Virus record (IMG/VR): IMGVR_UViG_3300046507_000899
Span: 1 to 33,765 of that record
Origin: a virus
DNA: 33,765 nt
Strand: one strand, 5' to 3'
The notes under the pieces are model-generated. The model worked only from the letters and a program-made list of their open reading frames with translations. It had not been told where the DNA came from and made no database searches. Position numbers and translations under genes: made by a program. Shown one piece after another: positions 29,400 to 33,765 of the stretch (the first letter of the stretch is position 1; each line of letters begins with the position of its first letter).

Positions 29400-30228
29400 A
29401 CCTACTTTGGACCTGTTTAATCCCGGTTGGAATCCACGTTTTTAAATTCCTCTCGCTCAGCCCCGGGTATCCTTTATAAACCTCTAGCGCCTCATAAATC
29501 CGCTCCGCGACAATCTTCTCCTCGCCGTGGAATTTTGCCTTCCACAGTTCTGTACTTAACGCCCCTATGATATTAAGGAGCGCGGTTTTGGTTTTTCCCG
29601 CCAACTCGTCATCCACCTGCTTGGGTTCAGCAACGGCGGTCATATAACCTTCTCTCTCTGCCCAATCGAGCCACTCGACGATGAAGCCCTTATCCTGAGC
29701 CCACGTCACGAATTTCGATAAAGGAAAGCGCCCCTCCCCGTTACTGCTACTTGTCCACCACTGCGTGAGTTGAGCCAATTCGCGCTCAAATTTTTCCTTC
29801 ACAGCAGCAACAGCGCCCTTCGGGAGCATCATCATAGCCAAAGGGTCGTAGGGTTCTAAACCATCTAGACGCATGAACGGCCCCGGGTGCGACCCACCAT
29901 CGACATGTCGCAGCTTTCTACAGAAACCACACAGGAGCGGCAAAGCCTCGGTCGCGGTCCACAACTCACAGCCAAGCCAAAATTCTAACCAGACCGGCGG
30001 GTGACAATTTTTTAACAACGCGAACATGTCACGACTTGCAGCCGCTAGACGCTGCACACCGTCTTCGTGCTCGTCTATGTCGAACTCAGTGATTTGATAC
30101 CTCCGCCCATTGATAGAAGGCCGCGCAGTGCACGCGTTTGCCATACGGCTGACAGACGAGAGATACTCGCCGCTCATCGCGATCAACTTAGGATCGTTTT
30201 CAAATTGCTTTGCATCGTTCGCCGACAT
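29398..30228 (-). CDS. phage protein of unknown function, 276 aa
   Basis: From MSANDAKQFENDPKLIAMSG. Aromatic-rich first half with VWLEFWLGCELWTATEALPL and CGFCRKLRHVDGG (a CxxC). The second half is charged and helical (LAQLTQWWTSSSNGEGRFPL, FVTWAQDKGFIVEWLDWAER), ending KTWIPTGIKQVQSR. GGAG six bases before the ATG at 30228 fixes the start. Proteins of this build are often found next to AlpA-type regulators in phages and islands, possibly as DNA-binding or host-interaction proteins. Not recognised. Confidence 0.72.
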   Translation of the reverse strand: MSANDAKQFENDPKLIAMSGEYLSSVSRMANACTARPSINGRRYQITEFDIDEHEDGVQRLAAASRDMFALLKNCHPPVWLEFWLGCELWTATEALPLLCGFCRKLRHVDGGSHPGPFMRLDGLEPYDPLAMMMLPKGAVAAVKEKFERELAQLTQWWTSSSNGEGRFPLSKFVTWAQDKGFIVEWLDWAEREGYMTAVAEPKQVDDELAGKTKTALLNIIGALSTELWKAKFHGEEKIVAERIYEALEVYKGYPGLSERNLKTWIPTGIKQVQSR

Positions 30229-30262
30229 TTCCTACTCCCTTTTTGTGGGTTTTTTTATTGCG

Positions 30263-30427
30263 TTATGCTAGATTAACACCGGTAAATGATGTTATCCACA
30301 CCACGGAGCTTGCGTAGCGTAGTTGGTACGCGTGGTGTGTGAGCGCCAGAAGCTGTGGTAGCAATTCAGGCCAGGGCCGTGCGCCCAGGTTGACCATGAA
30401 AATCATGGCCACCAGTTCAACCGGCAT
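30263..30427 (-). CDS. possible 54-aa protein after the 174-aa gene
   Basis: Starts at ATG 30427 inside the end of the 174-aa gene (11-base overlap), with GGAG only four bases upstream. Peptide MPVELVAMIFMVNLGARPWP then ELLPQLLALTHHAYQLRYAS. Short and hydrophobic. Its codons also hold an inverted repeat (30297-30339), so conservation could belong to an RNA structure instead. Confidence 0.38.
   Translation of the reverse strand: MPVELVAMIFMVNLGARPWPELLPQLLALTHHAYQLRYASSVVWITSFTGVNLA
30297..30339. repeat. 9-bp inverted repeat CACACCACG...CGTGGTGTG with inner hairpin
   Basis: Perfect arms at 30297-30305 and 30331-30339. The 25-base loop holds a further short pairing (GCGTA/TACGC on the minus strand). 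It lies between the 174-aa gene and the 276-aa gene and could be an RNA element or operator. Confidence 0.6.
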
Positions 30428-30941
30428 CGCGCTCCAGAACGACGCTGAAATGGAACCCGAGCAGGCGCGCCAGGTGAGCGCGGCCCTGGGTGAACCGGTC
30501 AACGTGGAACAGCGCCAATTCAACGTCGAAATACAAAAATTGATCTTCGTACAGGACGACGATCTCGTCAGTCCCAAGGCCCAGGCCCAGCGTGGTGCCG
30601 TGGAAGATGAACTGCATCGGCGAGCCGTCTGCAGGCGGCGGGATCTCGGCGCCGTAGCCGAGCAGCTCGAACGGGACTTCGGACTTCGCTGGTTTCGGTG
30701 GCGCCGGCGGCCACATGCGGATCTCGATATTGCCCTGCCACGCAGGAAACTGCGCGGGATCGGCCTGGCGCATTTCGATCAGGCGGTGGGCGTCGGGCAC
30801 CGATGTAGCCCACCAGAGCTGGCGGCCGTCGGCGGCGAAAAGGTCGCATATCGGCGGTTGAGCTTCGGTGTCGTCTTGGACTGCGGATTGCGAGGAATTG
30901 TCTGCGCTGACTGCGCTCGGCGTGGGCATGCTATTGACCAT
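30417..30941 (-). CDS. 174-aa phage protein under RNA leader control, unknown
   Basis: From MVNSMPTPSAVSADNSSQSA with a strong GGAGG six bases upstream (start 30941). The rest holds ADGRQLWWATSVPDAHRLIE, WQGNIEIRMWPPAPPKPAKS and a C-terminal LFHVDRFTQGRAHLARLLGF. In P1 and P4 the gene controlled by the C4/CI leader is an antirepressor or killing protein; this one matches neither by eye. Its place behind the leader suggests it is an early gene kept silent in the lysogen. Confidence 0.68.
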   Translation of the reverse strand: MVNSMPTPSAVSADNSSQSAVQDDTEAQPPICDLFAADGRQLWWATSVPDAHRLIEMRQADPAQFPAWQGNIEIRMWPPAPPKPAKSEVPFELLGYGAEIPPPADGSPMQFIFHGTTLGLGLGTDEIVVLYEDQFLYFDVELALFHVDRFTQGRAHLARLLGFHFSVVLERDAG

Positions 30942-30961
30942 GGGTGGCCTCCGGTGTGGTG

Positions 30962-31084
30962 TTAAACCGCACATCCCGTCGCCAAACGGGGTGAGCAGCA
31001 AATGGCGGGGTTGGCGAACCGGTACACACGGAAACCGGCATACCCGAAGGTATCCCCACCACTGCCGCTCATGGAGAAGGTCAT
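30962..31084 (-). CDS. Icd-like short ORF within the immunity leader (possibly not translated)
   Basis: 40 aa, MTFSMSGSGGDTFGYAGFRV then YRFANPAICCSPRLATGCAV. This matches the pattern of widely annotated Icd-like peptides (GYAGFRV...ATGCAV), named for the P1 cell-division inhibitor gene, which overlap C4 antisense RNA. The conservation may be of RNA, not protein. Confidence 0.4.
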   Translation of the reverse strand: MTFSMSGSGGDTFGYAGFRVYRFANPAICCSPRLATGCAV

Positions 31085-31171
31085 GGTGTATGGACGAAAA
31101 AAAGCCGCCTGGTGGCGGTCGTCCGCCGGTGTATTCCGAGTCGCCAAACCCGTGCCCCTTTTTCTCGGGAC
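30965..31171 (-). ncRNA. C4/P4-CI-like immunity leader RNA
   Basis: From the promoter at 31178-31207 the minus-strand transcript contains GTTTGGCGAC at 31140-31149 (seqA-like), a terminator (31097-31118), an ATACC-TTCG-GGTAT hairpin, GGTTCGCCAACC at about 31009-31020 (seqB-like) and again GTTTGGCGAC at 30978-30987 (seqC-like, inside a CCCGT...ACGGG hairpin), just before the SD of the 174-aa gene. In P4, seqB in CI RNA pairs with seqA and seqC and causes early termination; P1 C4 works likewise. TCGCCAA in seqB is exactly complementary to TTGGCGA in both flanking copies. The exact ends are estimates. Confidence 0.66.
31097..31118 (-). terminator. early intrinsic terminator in the immunity leader
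   Basis: On the minus strand CCGCC, loop ACCA, GGCGG, C, then seven T. It ends about 75 bases after the expected start of the promoter at 31178-31207, so most transcripts would stop before the 174-aa gene unless the leader refolds. Confidence 0.82.
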
Positions 31172-31177
31172 CTTTTT

Positions 31178-31207
31178 AGAATAGGCCAGCGACCGGTATA
31201 ACGTCAA
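31178..31207 (-). promoter_or_regulatory. leader promoter (sigma-70 type)
   Basis: On the minus strand -35 TTGACG (31202-31207), 18-base spacer, -10 TATTCT (31178-31183). Good matches at both boxes and position just before the immunity leader. Confidence 0.6.
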
Positions 31208-31361
31208 GCGTTTTCGTCCGGGGCGGATTCTAACAGTGTTGCATAAAAATGTATAACTAAATATCAATGTTATCGGAATACACAATTCGGAAGGTCACCC
31301 TTTAGGGGGAGCTTGCTGCAAAAGGGGATGCATAATCTGCGCCCTCTTCTGGGTGAGCAGG

Positions 31362-31571
31362 TCAGGCAGTCGTACGAATTCCGTCAGGCTGGTCAATGGC
31401 GGCCAGGCGGCGCATCTCGCGCAGCGCTGCCCCGCCCAGCGACTTCGCCAGCACGGATCGGCCCTGCACGGCGCTCGATGTGAAAACGCGCAGTCGGAAA
31501 TACTCGTGCGCGGCGCCGGCGACGTCGAAGCAAAAGTGGCGAGTGGCAGTGCGGTCGTGGTGGTTAGGCAT
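31362..31571 (-). CDS. small early protein, 69 aa, unknown
   Basis: MPNHHDRTATRHFCFDVAGA start with a strong AGGAG six bases before the ATG at 31571. Basic, helical C-terminus (SVLAKSLGGAALREMRRLAA). Early small genes with this layout lie beside Icd/Ash-type loci in many prophages. Function not known. Confidence 0.6.
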   Translation of the reverse strand: MPNHHDRTATRHFCFDVAGAAHEYFRLRVFTSSAVQGRSVLAKSLGGAALREMRRLAAIDQPDGIRTTA

Positions 31572-31588
31572 GCGATGCTCCTGATTTA

Positions 31589-31729
31589 TTAATGAGCCTC
31601 CATTGTCTTCCCCGCCATCTTCTTCGCGTGCACGCTTTCCGAGTAACCATCGGCGGGACCAAGGCGACGAATATCGTCGGGTGGGGCCCAGGGCGGTCGG
31701 CGGCCGGCGGCCGGCAGGGTTTTCCCCAT
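31589..31729 (-). CDS. possible 46-aa protein, uncertain
   Basis: MGKTLPAAGRRPPWAPPDDI then RRLGPADGYSESVHAKKMAG and a short end. The start lies inside a TTCCCC...GGGGAA inverted repeat and has no SD. Another frame in the same place also lacks stops over a longer range. Weak. Confidence 0.28.
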   Translation of the reverse strand: MGKTLPAAGRRPPWAPPDDIRRLGPADGYSESVHAKKMAGKTMEAH

Positions 31730-31891
31730 TCTCGGGGAATACCGCTGCGCCCGGCCACATAGTCGCCGTCGGCAAACCGGGGAAATCCCGGTATGTCCTG
31801 GCGTCCATATTCTGGACGGCATCCAGCGGCGTGCTTGACGCCGAGGTGCGCGGAAAACTGCTCACACCTGCGCTGGCATGGAAAAACTTTG

Positions 31892-32092
31892 CTACGTCGA
31901 TTTCCTTTCACGAAGCTTCAACTTGGCCGGCGGCGTAGCGCCAGTGATCAGCCCCCACCTCACGATCCACCGGACGGTGCGCATTGAGCCAATCTCGCCA
32001 CCCGACAACAAGCGCTCGATCGCCTTGTTCATTCGGTCTAACGCGTACACTTTTTTGTCGGCCCGCCGCCGACGCCTGGCTCGATCGGACAT
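31892..32092 (-). CDS. small basic protein, 66 aa, DNA-binding-like
   Basis: MSDRARRRRRADKKVYALDR, then MNKAIERLLSGGEIGSMRTV and RWIVRWGLITGATPPAKLKL. A very basic start plus two short helices suggests a nucleic-acid binding protein. GGAG lies six bases before the ATG at 32092; a GTG at 32104 would add four residues. It is the first phage-type gene after the plus-strand gene, so the prophage boundary lies near here. Confidence 0.6.
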   Translation of the reverse strand: MSDRARRRRRADKKVYALDRMNKAIERLLSGGEIGSMRTVRWIVRWGLITGATPPAKLKLRERKST

Positions 32093-32330
32093 CTTTATCT
32101 CCACGTGTGAATGCGCGGATGCGCACTACCATATATACGTGCGAGATTAGAAATTGGTCGTACTTAAATTGTAAGCAAAGTATCGAAAAGTGAAACTCGC
32201 ATTTTATTATCAAAAAAACTAATTTGTTAAAGCGAATATTTTGCGATAAAATTTTTCCATCGGGATAAAGACGGGTGCACGAAGAGGTGTCCGCGCAATC
32301 TTCAAACTTTTAAGGCTCGCGAGGCCGAGG
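32093..32330. other. AT-rich divergent intergenic region, likely prophage edge
   Basis: No gene seen. It separates the leftward 66-aa gene from the plus-strand DUF2158 gene, so it should hold divergent promoters. It is more AT-rich than its surroundings (for example 32200-32250). I see no clear attachment-site repeat, since only one prophage end is in view. Confidence 0.5.
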
Positions 32331-32621
32331 ATGAAATGCGTCATGGATATTTTGCGTTCGTTTGCCGAAGGGCAGCTGGTGCGCCAAAAGTGCGGTGGCC
32401 CTGTGATGTGGGTCATCTCGATAGATGAAGGTTATCCCGTTTTTCCATCCGATCAGGCTCCACCAGGCGGCGTTTGCTGCGGCTGGGAAGAAGACTCCAT
32501 CCTATTCGAGCACGTTTTTTCCCCTTACGGGCTGGACATCATCAGTGGCCAGCTTCCGCGCCTCGTGCAGGTCGAAAGAAGATCATCTATCAGGAGCGAA
32601 GTCGCTCCCCCACCGAAATAG
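32331..32621 (+). CDS. DUF2158 (YodC-like) protein
   Basis: 96 aa, the only plus-strand gene I support. FAEGQLVRQKCGGPVMWVIS matches the YodC/DUF2158 pattern (VGDVVxLKSGGPxMTV), and the later VCCGWEEDSILFEHVFSPYG fits the family's WxD...FxP end. These small proteins are of unknown function, in hosts and in mobile elements. GAGG precedes the ATG by six bases; an internal ATG at 32343 is an alternative start. The extra C-terminal tail is polar. Confidence 0.72.
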   Translation: MKCVMDILRSFAEGQLVRQKCGGPVMWVISIDEGYPVFPSDQAPPGGVCCGWEEDSILFEHVFSPYGLDIISGQLPRLVQVERRSSIRSEVAPPPK

Positions 32622-32624
32622 ACA

Positions 32625-32969
32625 TCAGTCCGTTATTTTGCTCAATTCTTCGACACATCGGCGGCATGCTTCGGCGCAATCTTTGCAATGTAGGTGCGAG
32701 TGCTTCGAGCACTCGTAAGCGCATGCCTTGCATACCTCAGCGCAGGAAAGCGAAATTAACGGCGCCATGGAGCTACCTCGGGCGAAGTAGCTTACCGCGA
32801 GCCGGCAAAATTGAGCGCAGTCGATATCTAATCCAATGCACGACGTCATCATCTTCACGTCTTCTTCTTGAAGGCATGCACTCGCACAGCGTTCACAGGC
32901 CAGGGCGCACTCGTTGCACGCGTTGATGAGGCTCTCAAAATGTGTGCTAACTTGGATGGAATTTGTCAT
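32625..32969 (-). CDS. cytosolic four-helix-bundle copper storage protein (Csp3-like)
   Basis: 114 aa with 16 Cys spaced along helices: CNECALACERCASAC (18-32), C44, C51 and C55, CAEVCKACAYEC (76-87) and CKDCAEACRRC (95-105), the DUF326 pattern. Csp proteins store many Cu(I) ions inside a tube of four helices lined with Cys. No Tat or Sec signal is present, so the cytosolic Csp3 form is likely. GGAG seven bases before the ATG at 32969 sets the start. It lies convergent with the DUF2158 gene, three bases apart, and could be host DNA or prophage cargo. Confidence 0.9.
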   Translation of the reverse strand: MTNSIQVSTHFESLINACNECALACERCASACLQEEDVKMMTSCIGLDIDCAQFCRLAVSYFARGSSMAPLISLSCAEVCKACAYECSKHSHLHCKDCAEACRRCVEELSKITD

Positions 32970-33222
32970 TTTTGATCTCCAGTTTCCTCGCATCTGCCAG
33001 TCAGATGCAGGAGTAAGCAAATCATCAATGAGATTGAATCTGAACGGTATCGGAGTAAAGAAATAAAATATGTAGGACCATTCCTGTAGTGTTATGGACG
33101 CAGAGCCACTGATTGAAACGCCAAGAATACGCAAACCTTCGCGCAGATGTCGAACCATTTTGGAAAACACCTTGTGCGCGGAAGCGGCCAGGTTGGCTCA
33201 GCTTCGGCCGACTGAGGTCGCA

Positions 33223-33249
33223 CTAAATACGTGAAATTCTCGTATTTAG
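33223..33249. repeat. 9-bp inverted repeat CTAAATACG...CGTATTTAG
   Basis: Perfect arms with a nine-base loop, in the gene-poor right flank. It is not followed by a T tract on either strand. It could be an operator, a recombination site or part of a dispersed repeat. Confidence 0.7.
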
Positions 33250-33325
33250 AATTTGCGAACGACTTAAAGTTGGTGGCAAAATCGGCGCAACGCCGGAATC
33301 GCCCACGAAGCGGGCACAAAAGGCA

Positions 33326-33346
33326 AAACCTACAGCCCGTAGGTTT
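33326..33346. repeat. 8-bp inverted repeat AAACCTAC-AGCCC-GTAGGTTT
   Basis: Perfect eight-base arms with a five-base loop, followed by CGGGCC on the plus strand. No T tract follows at once, so it is not a clear terminator. Confidence 0.65.
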
Positions 33347-33498
33347 CGGGCCGGTATCGCTCTGTGACATTGAACTTCATTCGTACTCCTTGCCGAGCAG
33401 ATCCGCCACCGCAGGCGCGAGCCGAACATCATCGCGGGCGCCTGCACGCTATATGCACGCATGTAGCGCTACTTCGCGCAAGTGAGCAAATGAAGGCA

Positions 33499-33765
33499 TC
33501 AATCGAGCAACGCGTCCACTGCTATCTTCGCCGCGCTAACGGCGGCGTTTTTTGCTTCCGACGGATGCTCGAACGTACCCTCCGCATAATAGGCCTTGCG
33601 ACGAAGGCTCCGGCTTGCCGCCTCTTGGGTGAGATCAATTTTCAGCTCGAATTTTTCGATAAATGCGATACCTGTGTAAGCCAGTTTTTCAGCAGGGTCC
33701 ATGGCGAGCTGACGTGCATGAGCCGTAATGACCCAGTCTCGATATCGAATCACAGTGGCGTACAT
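33499..33765 (-). CDS. unknown 88-aa protein at window edge
   Basis: MYATVIRYRDWVITAHARQL to VSAAKIAVDALLD. A mixed alpha/beta small protein with EKFELKIDLTQEAASRSLRR in the middle. The ATG is the last three bases of the window, so the true start could lie further out and no SD can be checked. Function not recognised; probably host. Confidence 0.55.
   Translation of the reverse strand: MYATVIRYRDWVITAHARQLAMDPAEKLAYTGIAFIEKFELKIDLTQEAASRSLRRKAYYAEGTFEHPSEAKNAAVSAAKIAVDALLD

Larger units (their letters stand above)
32970..33498. other. gene-poor stretch with inverted repeats
   Basis: I see no convincing gene. Short open frames on both strands have poor composition and no SD. The notable content is two perfect inverted repeats (33223-33249 and 33326-33346). 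Confidence 0.5.

Noticed and set aside
33092-33485. Possible genes on either strand in the right flank
   Set aside because: The peptides are rich in Cys, Arg and Ser with no SD and overlap inverted repeats; better left as noncoding.
1-33765. CRISPR arrays, tRNA or rRNA genes
   Set aside because: No regularly spaced direct repeats and no cloverleaf or rRNA-like stretches were seen on reading both strands.

Overview
The window is most of a temperate, tailed (siphovirus-type) prophage in a GC-rich genome. Nearly every gene is on the minus strand, so the phage reads from high to low coordinates. The host is probably a betaproteobacterium of the Burkholderiales, perhaps Oxalobacteraceae (Janthinobacterium/Massilia/Duganella-like). 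That is inferred from GC-rich coding sequence, the style of the phage genes, a PEP-CTERM sorted protein (which needs an exosortase host) and a Csp-type copper storage protein at the edge. No name can be proved from the sequence alone.

Layout in transcription order. (1) 33765-32100: probably flanking host DNA or accessory cargo, with an unknown 88-aa protein, an empty stretch with two perfect inverted repeats, a cytosolic four-helix-bundle copper storage protein and a plus-strand DUF2158 protein. (2) 32092-30263: small early genes and a P4/P1-type RNA immunity locus. It has a promoter, a short leader with its own terminator, and the 10-base element GTCGCCAAAC twice, on either side of a complementary copy, inside an Icd-like/C4-like leader followed by a strong SD and a 174-aa gene. 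(3) 30228-23638: early and replication genes: an unknown 276-aa protein, an AlpA-like regulator, a 238-aa protein, a 35-aa microprotein, a ParB-like protein with a 40-bp palindrome in its gene, an SF2 helicase, a PriCT-2/TOPRIM primase and small DNA-binding proteins. (4) 23614-22340: the late switch: a candidate Q-like regulator, a PEP-CTERM moron, a promoter with an inverted repeat filling its spacer, and an intrinsic terminator just downstream, as at lambda pR'/tR'. (5) 22310-9675: late operon: HNH nuclease, candidate cos gap, TerS, TerL, portal, prohead protease, major capsid protein, FN3 and beta-propeller proteins, connectors, tail completion, tail tube and tail chaperones with a -1 frameshift (A AAT TTT). 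(6) 9222-80: a 1631-aa tape measure, a short tail-tip/fiber set, two holin candidates, a GH19 endolysin and nested Rz/Rz1 spanins.

How it works together (inference). The RNA leader would keep the early operon off in the lysogen, since no CI-type repressor is visible. The Q-like protein would load at the spacer inverted repeat and carry polymerase through the leader terminator and at least four further intrinsic terminators inside the late operon. No integrase, tRNA, rRNA, CRISPR array or complete insertion sequence is visible; the integrase would have to lie outside the window, most likely beyond the left edge next to the lysis genes.
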